The notes beneath the pieces were generated by a model. It did no database searches. It was not told where the DNA came from and was given only the letters and a program-made list of their open reading frames with translations. Made by a program: the position numbers and the translations under genes. A stretch of 64,000 nucleotides of DNA, from NCBI RefSeq assembly GCF_010894405.1, contig NZ_JAAIYA010000017.1:1-64000 (forward strand), in the 5' to 3' direction. Shown piece by piece: positions 25,326-33,754 of the stretch; position 1 is the stretch's first letter; every line of letters begins with the position of its first letter. Source of the DNA: Pyxidicoccus caerfyrddinensis (lineage in GTDB: Bacteria; Myxococcota; Myxococcia; Myxococcales; Myxococcaceae).

Positions 25326-26741
25326 ATGCGGATCGCCGTCATTGCCACGTATACGCACCCCACCCGGCTGCGCATCAAAGAACCCTCCATCATGCAGTCC
25401 TCGGTGCCGGAGCTCATCGCCGGGCTGTGTCCCGCGCATGCGGAGGTGGAGATCTTCAACGAGAAGGAGACGGACATCCCGATGGACCGCCACTGGGACC
25501 TCGTATTCTTCTCGTACCTGCACTCGTACTACGAGCACACCAAGGTGCTCTCCACCCTGTTCCGCCAGCGGGGCATGAAGACCGTCGCGGGCGGCCGGCA
25601 CGCCAGCTACTTCCCCGACGACGCGAAGGCTCACTTCGACGCCGTCATCACCGGCGAGCCCGAGGCCAACGTCCCCGCCCTCATCGAGGACTTCGAGAAG
25701 GGCCAGCTCCAGCCGCTCTACAACCGCCCCTCGCTCGGCCCCAGCGCCATCCAGCCCTACCGCTACGAACTCATCGACTTCACCCACAACAAGCTGCGCC
25801 TGCCCGGCATCGAGGCGTCGCGCGGCTGCCCCTTCACCTGCAACTTCTGCGTCCTCACCGGCAACGAGCGCTACCGCTACCGCCCCGTTGCCCACGTCAT
25901 CGACGAAATCCAGACGCGCATGCAGTGGAACCCCAACTACCTGGGGCTCATGGATGATGCGTTCGTCTTCCTCGACAACAACCTGGGCGGCTCACCCAAG
26001 TACCTGCGCGAGCTGTGCGAGGCGCTCATCCCCCTGAAGAAGACCTGGGGCTGCGCCCTCACCTTCAACGTCCTCAAGGACGAGGCGCTGGTGAAGCTGA
26101 TGGCGAAGGCCGGGTGCCGGTACGTGTACACCGGCCTGGAGTCGCTCAACCCCGACTCCATCAAGGCCATGAACAAGGGCCAGAACAAGCTGAGCGAGGT
26201 GGACGCCGTCATCCGCCGCGTGTTCTCCGCCGGCATCCTCCTGTCCTTCGGGCTCATCGTCGGCTCGGACGGAGATACCAACGAGTACCTGCAGAAGCTG
26301 CCCATGTACCTCGCGGACCTGAAGTACTTCTCCGTGACGTTCCTCGGCATCGTCTGCCCGTACCCGGAGACGCCGTTCTTCCGAGAGCTGCAGTCGGAAG
26401 GGCGACTGCTGCCCGGCACCGTCAGCCGCGACTACGACGGCTACACGCTGTGCCACCAGCCCAAGAATCTGCACCCGTCCGAGGTGGTGGAGCACTTCCA
26501 CCGGCTGTGCATGGAGTTGGGCAGCCTGCCCAACATCGCGAAGCACTACTGGTCCAAGCTCACCATGAGCGACATGCCCCGGTACAAGCAGACGATTCTC
26601 TTCTCCGGGCCGGAGATCCTGAGCATCCGCAACCCGGTGAAGAACAAGGCCCGGCGCTACATCGCCGGTCAGGATGCGCTGGAGGCGTGGGACGTGGCGC
26701 AGATGCAGACCCTGGGACTGCAGCCGCAGCGGCTGACCTGA
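25326..26741 (+). CDS. B12-binding radical SAM protein
   Basis: A 471-residue enzyme with an N-terminal cobalamin-binding-like Rossmann domain (MRIAVIATYTHPTRL to about residue 140, with KTVAGGRHASYFPDD) and a radical SAM core with the cluster motif CPFTCNFC at about residues 166-173, followed by the SAM-binding LGLMDDAFVF and TGLESLNPDSI strands. Radical SAM enzymes of this class do methylations, ring contractions or other C-C chemistry. ATG 25326 is chosen as the family start; 153 bp (25173-25325) separates it from the divergent GNAT gene. It converges on the cyclase gene; no pathway neighbours show its substrate. Confidence 0.9.
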   Translation: MRIAVIATYTHPTRLRIKEPSIMQSSVPELIAGLCPAHAEVEIFNEKETDIPMDRHWDLVFFSYLHSYYEHTKVLSTLFRQRGMKTVAGGRHASYFPDDAKAHFDAVITGEPEANVPALIEDFEKGQLQPLYNRPSLGPSAIQPYRYELIDFTHNKLRLPGIEASRGCPFTCNFCVLTGNERYRYRPVAHVIDEIQTRMQWNPNYLGLMDDAFVFLDNNLGGSPKYLRELCEALIPLKKTWGCALTFNVLKDEALVKLMAKAGCRYVYTGLESLNPDSIKAMNKGQNKLSEVDAVIRRVFSAGILLSFGLIVGSDGDTNEYLQKLPMYLADLKYFSVTFLGIVCPYPETPFFRELQSEGRLLPGTVSRDYDGYTLCHQPKNLHPSEVVEHFHRLCMELGSLPNIAKHYWSKLTMSDMPRYKQTILFSGPEILSIRNPVKNKARRYIAGQDALEAWDVAQMQTLGLQPQRLT

Positions 26742-26747
26742 CGCCTG

Positions 26748-29700
26748 CTACGACGCCATCGCCGGCGCGGCGACGATGGCCTCCGCCGCCAGCCGGTCCA
26801 CGCGTCGCAATTCCGCCTGCGCGTCGATGGAGACGAACACCTCCCTCGCGCGGGTCAGCAACTCCCCGCGGCGGTGCGGCAGCGCCACCGCCGCGTCCAG
26901 GTAGGCCACGCCCGTCTCCCAGCGGTTGGGCGTGGCCTCCAGCACCTTCAGCGCGCGCTCGAACAGCGGCTCCGCCGCCTTCGCGCCGCGCTTCAGCGCC
27001 TTCGCCCGCGCCGTCACCCGCATGGCCGGGCCCCGCAGGTACGGGTAGAGCTTCCCCAGCGCCCGCGCCTTGAAGGCACAGCGGCGGACAATCGCCCAGA
27101 GCTGCTCCTTCGGCACCAAGACGGCGCCCTGCTCCAGCGCGAAGAGCGCACCTTCCGCCGCGTCCACCAGGCCAATCTGCAGGAAGGGCACCAGCACGTG
27201 GTAGCGCCAGAGCGCCTCGTCCGCGCGCACCGCCATCAGCGCCGCCTCCTCCACCTGGTGCTCCCGCACCGCCACGTTCACCAGGTGGTTGAGGCTCGCG
27301 CACTGGTTGGCCAGGTCCTGCACCTCGATGCTGATGCGCAGCCCTTCCTCCAGCTCCGCGCACAGCTCCCCCACGTCCCCGTCCCCTCGCAGGTAGCGGC
27401 ACATGGGCACCCACGCGTGCGCCCAGCCCTGGTGCATCAGCGCGTTCAGCTCCACGCCCATCCGCCCCATCTCCCGGTAGGTGCGCTCCGCGCTCTCGAA
27501 GCGCGCGGCGAGGAACTGGCTCGTCGCCAGCATCATCAGCCCCGTCTGCACCTCCCACATGTCACCGACCTGCCGCAGCAGCGCCACCGCCTCCTCGCCG
27601 TACTGCATGCCCCGCGCCTGCTCGTTGGTGAAGATGTTCAGCGTCGCCAGCCGGCTCAGGGCAATGCCCTCCGCCGCCGAGTCCCGCGAGCGCCTCGCGT
27701 GCTCCAGCGCCCGGTGGCACCACGTCCCGGAGCGCTTGAGGAGCCCCGAGCCGAACAGCAGCGAGCCGTAGTAGCTGCTCGCCAGGCTCAGTCCGTACTC
27801 GCTGCGCGAGCGCTCGGCCATCGTCGCGGCCACCATCGTCGCCCACGTCAGCTTCCCGATGTCCGCGAAGTAGTAGATCTTGATGAGCGAGATGAGCGTC
27901 GACAGCTGCTTCAGGTACAGCGGCAGCCGGGAGCCCAGGGGTCGCACCAGCCACGGGAAGACGCCGTAGAGCAGGTGCAGCCCCAGCGCGAGCACCGTGC
28001 GCACTCCGAGCGCCACCAGGTTGCGCGGCATGGTGCGGCCCATCAGCACCAGCGCCGTCTCCAGTTCCTGGATGGCCCGCTTCGACTCGCCCTTCTCCTG
28101 GTGCGCCCGCCCCAGGCCCAGGTGGATTTCCGCCCGGCGCGACTCCTGCTCCTCGTCCGCCAGGCACTGCTCGAACATGTGGATGGCGCCCGCGTAGTTG
28201 CCCGCCTGCAGGAGCGTCTCCGCCAATTCCTGCATCACCGTGCGCGTCTTGAGGAGGACCTCGTCCGGGTCCAACGCCTGCGTGCCGCCGAGAATCTCCA
28301 GCGCGCGGTTGTAGTGGTGGATGGCGTCGTCGTTGGCGTACTGCTCGCGCGCGCTGCGCGCCGCCATCAGCGTGTACTCCAGCCCCTTCAGCTCGTCGTT
28401 TCCGGCAAGCGCGTGGTAGGCCAGGATGCCCGCGGACTTCACGGGGTTGTCCCCCGCGCGTGTCTCGATGAAGCGCGCCATCCTCCGGTGCAGGTCCTCG
28501 CGCGCGGACACCAGCAGCGTGTTGTACGCCACGTCGCGGATGACGATGTGCTTGAAGATACAGGTGAAGGGCTCCTCCACCTCCAGCAGGATGAGCCCCA
28601 GCTTCGTCAGCGTGTCGATGGCCTCGCGGATGCGCCGCCGCGGCACCGAGCCCGGCGCCAGCTCCGCCACCGCTTCCAGCGTGAAGATGCGCCCCACCAC
28701 CGAGGCCACCTTCACCACCAGCTTCTCCGTCTCGCTCAAGAGGTCGATGCGCGCCAGCACCACGTCCTGGATGCTGTCCGGCAGCTCCAATGCCTGGAGG
28801 CTCCGCTTGCGCTCCATCCGCTCCGAGCCCGGCGACACCGGCCCCAGGTAGCCGCCTTCCACCAGCCCCTGGACGATGGACTCGGTGAAGAACGGGTTGC
28901 CCTGCACCTTCGCCAGCAGCATGTCCTCCAGCGCCGTGTCCGGCGGCTCCATGCGCAGGTGCAGCCGCAAGAGCGCCCGCGTGTCCTCGTCGTCCAGGTT
29001 GGACAGGTCCAACCGGTGCAGGCCGGGCAGCCCCTTGAGGTTCTTCAGGTGCTCGCCCGGCCGCATCGTCACCAGCAGCGTCACGCGCAGCGAGGCCACC
29101 CGCGCCGCCACGTATTCGATGAGGTCGACGGAGATGTTGTCCGCCCAGTGCAGGTCCTCGAAGAACAGCAGCACCGGCGTCTGCCGCGCATGCTTCTCCA
29201 GCAGCTGGAGGATGATCTGGAAGAGCTTCTGGTTCTTGCGCCGCGCGTCCAGCTCGCGCGTGACGGGCTCCTCCTCCACCGGCATGCCGAGGATGCCCGC
29301 GAGCACCGGTATCCACTCCGGGCCCGTGTCCTCCAGCCCCTCGAAACCCAGGCGCAGCTGGACCAACTGCGTCTCCAGGTCGTCTCCGTCATGCAGCCCG
29401 AAGACCTGGACCAGCACCTCCTTCCACGGGAAGAAGGGGGTGAACATCTCGTACGAATAGCAGATGCCGTAGAGGCTCCGCGCGCCGCGCTCCTCGGCCT
29501 CCTCCACCACCTTCGCGCCCAGCCGTGACTTGCCGATGCCCGCCTCGCCGGACACCACGCAGATGCGGCCACTGCCCTCGAAGGACTCGCCCACCGCGGT
29601 GCGCAGCGCGTCCAGCTCGGTGCGCCGGCCGACGATGTCGCCCTTGCCCTTGATGAACAGGCTGCGGCGCACCTCCGCCTGCAGCCGGTACACCGGGACT

Positions 29701-31001
29701 TCGCGCGTCACGCCCTTGAGCTTCGCGTTCTCCACGAAGTCGGTGGCGAAGCCGTTCTGCTGGAGCTTGCGCTCCGTGTTCGCATCGACGTGGATGCCCG
29801 TGCCCCGCCCGTGCGTCATCAGCCGGGCGGCCATGTTCACCACCTCGCCCAGCGCCGAGTAGCCCTTGCGCCACGGCGAGCCCATGTCGCCGAAGTACGC
29901 GTGCCCCGTGGCGATGCCAATCTGCAGCTCCTGCACGAAGGGGAAGTTCTCCCGCTCGCGGAGGATCTTGCAGGCCAGCCGGCTGGCCAGCACCTCCTTG
30001 CTCTGCAGCGCGGTGGGTGCGCCGAAGATGACGTAGAGGACGTTGCCCTTGTCCGTGAAGTCCGTCATCAGGAGCACGCCGCCGTGGTGCGCGCTCTCAC
30101 GCTGGACGTACTCGTAGAAGGCGTTCAGCTCGCGGGTGAAGTCCTCCGCCTGCCCGGGCTTGCTGGTGTTGGTGAAGCGCAGGAAGAAGCAGGTGACGTC
30201 GCGGAAGTCGCCGCTGAACTCCTGGTGCGCCGTGGTGATCTTCGTGAAGAGCACCGGGTGCAAAAGCAGCGCGCACCGCCCCACCAGGTCGTCGCCTCCC
30301 GACAGCGTGAAGGACGGCGCCGGCCAGGCCTGCAAGGGCGCGGAGGGCTCCAGGCGCCAGGCGCCGTCGCGCGGCTCGCCCTTTCGCGCGGCGTCCGGCA
30401 GCAGCGCCCACGCCTCGGGGCTGAGCAGCACCTCGCCCACCGTGGCGCGCTTCTCCGCCCTCACCGCCTGCTCCAGCGGCTGGCCGATGAGCGCCGGGTG
30501 CATCCACATGCCCGTGGAGCCCAGCACGATGCGGTGCGACTCACCGAAGCCGATGCCGATGCGCGAGGACACGGTGAAGCGCTGGCCCAGCAACTCCAGC
30601 TGCGCGAAGCGCATCAGCCGCCGCTGCACGCCCAGCGCGCACCGGGCCGTGCGCTGCACCACGCCCGCGTCACCCTCGCCCGGCGCGGGCTCGAAGCAGG
30701 CGAGGATGGAGTCTCCGGCGAACTGGTAGATGTCGCCGCCGTGGTCCTTCACGACGTCGATCATCTCCGTGTAGTAGCTCGTCAAGAGGCGCTGGAGCGC
30801 GTCTATGCCGCGCGGCCCCGCGTTGCTCAGGCTGACGACGATGGGCGTGAAGCCGGCGATGTCCAGCAGGAGGATGGCGCCGCGCACCGACTCCACCGGC
30901 GGCAGCGCGTGCGGCTCCGTGTGCTCCAGCTTGCGGAGCACGGCGCCGGGAATGTACGGCGCCAGCGAGGTGAGGATGGGGTCTGTGTCCGCCGGCAGCA
31001 T
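26748..31001 (-). CDS. Soluble-adenylyl-cyclase-like double cyclase/AAA/TPR protein
   Basis: A 1417-residue protein. The first class III cyclase domain (residues ~40-200) has LLLDIAGFTPIV with D47 and YQFAGDSILACFEP with D97, so metal ligands are present. The second (~270-420) reads VTCFFLRFTNTSKPG and FTDKGNVLYVIFG; the first metal Asp is missing, so it is probably a regulatory partner. An AAA-type ATPase follows (Walker A GEAGIGKSRL, Walker B LLFFEDLHWAD), then a long TPR-like helical C-terminus. This layout, including the degenerate DKG motif in the second domain, parallels mammalian soluble adenylyl cyclase (ADCY10). It likely makes cAMP. The membrane-protein gene at 31012 is just upstream on the same strand. 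Confidence 0.9.
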   Translation of the reverse strand: MLPADTDPILTSLAPYIPGAVLRKLEHTEPHALPPVESVRGAILLLDIAGFTPIVVSLSNAGPRGIDALQRLLTSYYTEMIDVVKDHGGDIYQFAGDSILACFEPAPGEGDAGVVQRTARCALGVQRRLMRFAQLELLGQRFTVSSRIGIGFGESHRIVLGSTGMWMHPALIGQPLEQAVRAEKRATVGEVLLSPEAWALLPDAARKGEPRDGAWRLEPSAPLQAWPAPSFTLSGGDDLVGRCALLLHPVLFTKITTAHQEFSGDFRDVTCFFLRFTNTSKPGQAEDFTRELNAFYEYVQRESAHHGGVLLMTDFTDKGNVLYVIFGAPTALQSKEVLASRLACKILRERENFPFVQELQIGIATGHAYFGDMGSPWRKGYSALGEVVNMAARLMTHGRGTGIHVDANTERKLQQNGFATDFVENAKLKGVTREVPVYRLQAEVRRSLFIKGKGDIVGRRTELDALRTAVGESFEGSGRICVVSGEAGIGKSRLGAKVVEEAEERGARSLYGICYSYEMFTPFFPWKEVLVQVFGLHDGDDLETQLVQLRLGFEGLEDTGPEWIPVLAGILGMPVEEEPVTRELDARRKNQKLFQIILQLLEKHARQTPVLLFFEDLHWADNISVDLIEYVAARVASLRVTLLVTMRPGEHLKNLKGLPGLHRLDLSNLDDEDTRALLRLHLRMEPPDTALEDMLLAKVQGNPFFTESIVQGLVEGGYLGPVSPGSERMERKRSLQALELPDSIQDVVLARIDLLSETEKLVVKVASVVGRIFTLEAVAELAPGSVPRRRIREAIDTLTKLGLILLEVEEPFTCIFKHIVIRDVAYNTLLVSAREDLHRRMARFIETRAGDNPVKSAGILAYHALAGNDELKGLEYTLMAARSAREQYANDDAIHHYNRALEILGGTQALDPDEVLLKTRTVMQELAETLLQAGNYAGAIHMFEQCLADEEQESRRAEIHLGLGRAHQEKGESKRAIQELETALVLMGRTMPRNLVALGVRTVLALGLHLLYGVFPWLVRPLGSRLPLYLKQLSTLISLIKIYYFADIGKLTWATMVAATMAERSRSEYGLSLASSYYGSLLFGSGLLKRSGTWCHRALEHARRSRDSAAEGIALSRLATLNIFTNEQARGMQYGEEAVALLRQVGDMWEVQTGLMMLATSQFLAARFESAERTYREMGRMGVELNALMHQGWAHAWVPMCRYLRGDGDVGELCAELEEGLRISIEVQDLANQCASLNHLVNVAVREHQVEEAALMAVRADEALWRYHVLVPFLQIGLVDAAEGALFALEQGAVLVPKEQLWAIVRRCAFKARALGKLYPYLRGPAMRVTARAKALKRGAKAAEPLFERALKVLEATPNRWETGVAYLDAAVALPHRRGELLTRAREVFVSIDAQAELRRVDRLAAEAIVAAPAMAS

Positions 31002-31011
31002 GGGCGCTCCC

Positions 31012-31413
31012 TCAGGTCAGCATCCCGAAGCGGATCCACACCGCCACCACACCCACCACCGCGTAGAAGAAGATCTCCACCGTCTCCGACAGCGGCTGGG
31101 CCTTCCTCAGGGCGCCCCAGACGTGCACCACCACCATGCCCACGCACACCATCCCGATGAGGTCGAACAGCACCGGCTGGCTCCCCGGGTCCGGGATGTA
31201 GCGCACCACCGTGCTGATGATGGCCAGCGCCACCGCGCCCAGGCACCGCGCGAAGTACACCGTCAGGTCGGTGTTCCCCTCTTGCGGCTTCCACCCGAAC
31301 CAGCGCGCCCACGTCAGCGGTATCAGCAGCAGCGGCAGCGCGTAGACCAGCAGGAAGAAGGCCACCGAGACCACGAGGAACCAGCTGGCGAGCGGATGTT
31401 GGGCACTGATCAT
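31012..31413 (-). CDS. Four-helix membrane protein, unknown function
   Basis: A 133-residue protein with four predicted helices: residues ~10-33 (SWFLVVSVAFFLLVYALPLL), ~52-70, ~80-100 and ~115-130. No catalytic motif. It lies 10 bp upstream of the cyclase gene on the same strand, so they are likely co-expressed and it might anchor or regulate the cyclase. The ATG at 31413 (MISAQHPLASW) is the natural start. Family not recognised. Confidence 0.75.
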   Translation of the reverse strand: MISAQHPLASWFLVVSVAFFLLVYALPLLLIPLTWARWFGWKPQEGNTDLTVYFARCLGAVALAIISTVVRYIPDPGSQPVLFDLIGMVCVGMVVVHVWGALRKAQPLSETVEIFFYAVVGVVAVWIRFGMLT

Positions 31414-31551
31414 GTGAGCGCACGAGAAACGGTGTGGCCGCCCGTTCCTTCAGCGGTTCCACCCGTCTCCCCCCTGTGTACCATTCTAGACGGTTCGGAA
31501 ACGCCGTTGGCATGCGTCGCGTCAAACCGGGAACTCCATGGAATCCCGTCG

Positions 31552-32103
31552 CTAGTGGGCAGACAGGCGGCCCGGCTCCCGGACGGCCTCCCGGATGAAC
31601 TCGGCCACGCGCTCCAGGGAGTCGGTGCGCTCCAGCTCGGAGTGGAAGCGGCGGAAGGCCTCCGGGGGGCCGTAGAGGATGACGGGCTTGCCGTAGCGCA
31701 GGGCCAGGGCGGCCTCCGCGGCGGTGCCCGCGCCGCCCGGCAGCGCCACCAGGGCGTGGGGGGTGAGGACGTTGATGTGGTTGCGGGACAGCAAGTCGGT
31801 GCCCTGCTCGCCGCTGAGCGGCAGGTGGGTGTAGATGGCCAGCTCCACGCCGGGGTTGGGGTAGCCGGAGCGGGGCCGGTATTCACCGCCGTCCACCGTG
31901 CCCGGGACGATGCCGATGGAGATGCCCCGCCGGCCCTCCACCTGGACGAAGGCATCCGCCGCCACGCGCATGACGCCGCTGCCTGCTCCGGTGAGCAGGT
32001 CGAACCCCGCCTCGGCGATCCACCGGACGAGCGGGATGACCCGTTCCTCGTGGTCCTCCTTGCCTGATCCGAAGACGCCGATGATCCGCCGTTCCCTGCG
32101 CAT
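31552..32103 (-). CDS. LOG/TIGR00725-like Rossmann-fold protein
   Basis: A 183-residue protein with an N-terminal IIGVFGSGKEDHEE strand and loop, GAGSGVMRVAADAF, and the hallmark PGGAGTAAEAALALRYGKPV, i.e. the PGGxGTxxE motif of lysine-decarboxylase-like (LOG, cytokinin-activating) and related proteins. These act as nucleotide-monophosphate phosphoribohydrolases or molybdenum-cofactor carriers. I place the start at ATG 32103, with ggagg nine bases upstream; GTG at 32112 is an alternative. Single gene; 32104-32356 upstream shows no gene I can support. Confidence 0.85.
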   Translation of the reverse strand: MRRERRIIGVFGSGKEDHEERVIPLVRWIAEAGFDLLTGAGSGVMRVAADAFVQVEGRRGISIGIVPGTVDGGEYRPRSGYPNPGVELAIYTHLPLSGEQGTDLLSRNHINVLTPHALVALPGGAGTAAEAALALRYGKPVILYGPPEAFRRFHSELERTDSLERVAEFIREAVREPGRLSAH

Positions 32104-32356
32104 GGCCTCCACACCTCCGCCTCTTTGACCGCCGGGACCCCAGCTTCTTCCATGCCGCCCACTTGCACCCGCCGCAACAGGTTCACTTCCCCACAGTCAG
32201 CCCGTAGGGCGTTCACCGATGGAAGGATCCACCCCCGGACAGAGGCCACTTTGACGCTTGCAGGACGGCTGGCGGGACGGCCCCATCCGCCACCACGGGG
32301 CGCCCTCCTGTCAGACCCCCTCTCTACCTTGACGCTCGTGAGCCTGGAGGTCGGCC

Positions 32357-32566
32357 ATGTTCGACGAGTTTGGGGGCTGTGAGCGCATCGAGGACTTCGT
32401 GGAGCCGCTGCTGCTGCCCGAGCCTCCTCCGGACGAGGATGCCGTTGCGCTGCCGGAGCACTTTGGCGGCCGCTGCTGTACGCGCGCCCGCGCCGTGGCG
32501 TGCTCCTGCGCCTTCCACTGGGTCTGCGACGCCCACGGCGACCAGCACATCGGCACCCACGACTGA
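32357..32566 (+). CDS. Small His/Cys-containing protein, unknown
   Basis: A 69-residue ORF beginning MFDEFGGCERIED, with a clear ggagg ten bases before ATG 32357 and a polar tail CDAHGDQHIGTHD. A CC pair and further Cys and His residues (GGRCCTR, ACSCAFHWVCDAHGD) may bind a metal. No known family. The ribosome-binding site makes it a credible small gene; its length is too small for certainty. Region 32567-32766 after it holds no gene but precedes a sigma-54-type activator gene. Confidence 0.5.
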   Translation: MFDEFGGCERIEDFVEPLLLPEPPPDEDAVALPEHFGGRCCTRARAVACSCAFHWVCDAHGDQHIGTHD

Positions 32567-32766
32567 GGGCCTTGAGCCCCCCGTGAGGGAAGAAAATCCG
32601 CGAAGCCCGTTCAATCCGTGTGTGCTCGATCGGGTCTCCAGGCGAGTCCCCATCCCACGGGTAGGACGATGAAAGTCACGACCTTCTCCGACATTTCGAG
32701 ACATGCTGTTTTCTTGAAGGAGTCTGGAAGGTCGGTAGCGTTCGGGTGTCGCGGGGGGGCTCGCAC

Positions 32767-33741
32767 ATGATCACCATCCTGGGACGCAGTCCGGTCCATC
32801 TCCGTCTGCTGGCGCTGGTCGCCGCAGCAGCGGCCAATGACGCGGAAGTCCTCATCCAGGGGCCGAGCGGGGTCGGCAAGGAGCTGTACGCGCGGCGCAT
32901 CCACGAGCAGAGCCCGCGCGCGCCCCACCCCTTCATCCCCGTCAACTGCGGCGCACTGCCCTCGGACCTCTTCGAGAACGAGCTGTTCGGTCACGTGGGC
33001 GGGGCCTTCACCGGGGCGCGCACGCGCAACCGGGGGCTGGTGGCGGAGGCGGAAGGCGGGACGCTGTTCCTGGACGAGGTGGACGCGCTGCCGCTGGCGA
33101 ACCAGGTGAAGCTGCTGCGGCTCATCCAGCAGAAGGAGTACCGGCCGCTGGGGGACTCGAAGCTGCACCGCTCGAACGTGCGCATCGTTGCCGCCACCAA
33201 CGCGGACCTGCTCACGGAGACGCAGGCGGGCAACTTCCGGTTCGACTTGTTCTTCCGGCTGCGGGTGCTGCCCATTGAAGTGCCGCCGCTGCGGGAGCGG
33301 CCGGAGGACATCCCTCCCCTGCTGGAGCACTTCCTGGAGCACTACGCGGCGGAGTATGGCCAGGCGCCGGTGTCCTTCACCGCGGAGGCGCTGGAGCGGC
33401 TGCTCACGTATTCATGGCCGGGCAACGTGCGCGAGGTGGAGAACTGCGCGCGCTTCCTGCTGTGCACCCGGCCGGGGAGGCGGGTGGAGGTGGAGCACCT
33501 GCCGCTGCTCTCGGAGGTGATGCCCTCCTCAGCCGCGCGGCTGGAGGCGCAGCGGCAGTCGCGCGAGTCCTTCCAGGCGGCGAAGCGGCGGGTGGTGGAG
33601 GCCTTCGAGAAGGCGTGGGTGGAGGAGTCCCTCACCGAGCACGAGGGCAACATCGCCGCGGCGGCGCGGGCCAGCGGGAAGCACCGGCGCGCGTTCTTCG
33701 AGTTGATGCGCCGGCATGGACTGAAGGCGCGCTCGCGCTAG
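32767..33741 (+). CDS. Sigma-54-dependent transcriptional activator (no receiver)
   Basis: A 324-residue NtrC-family activator without an N-terminal sensor. The AAA+ domain has Walker A GPSGVGKE, the sigma-54-contact loop GAFTGA, Walker B GTLFLDEVDALP, arginine-finger-type residues in the FRLRVLPIEVPPLRERP block, and a C-terminal helix (NIAAAARASGKHRRAFFELM) like Fis-type HTH ends. Such proteins remodel RNA polymerase bound to sigma-54. Without a receiver, regulation is by synthesis or by a partner. ATG 32767 (MITILGRSPV) follows cgggggggctcgcac. It converges with the trifunctional kinase gene. Confidence 0.9.
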   Translation: MITILGRSPVHLRLLALVAAAAANDAEVLIQGPSGVGKELYARRIHEQSPRAPHPFIPVNCGALPSDLFENELFGHVGGAFTGARTRNRGLVAEAEGGTLFLDEVDALPLANQVKLLRLIQQKEYRPLGDSKLHRSNVRIVAATNADLLTETQAGNFRFDLFFRLRVLPIEVPPLRERPEDIPPLLEHFLEHYAAEYGQAPVSFTAEALERLLTYSWPGNVREVENCARFLLCTRPGRRVEVEHLPLLSEVMPSSAARLEAQRQSRESFQAAKRRVVEAFEKAWVEESLTEHEGNIAAAARASGKHRRAFFELMRRHGLKARSR

Positions 33742-33754
33742 CAACGGCCGGCCT

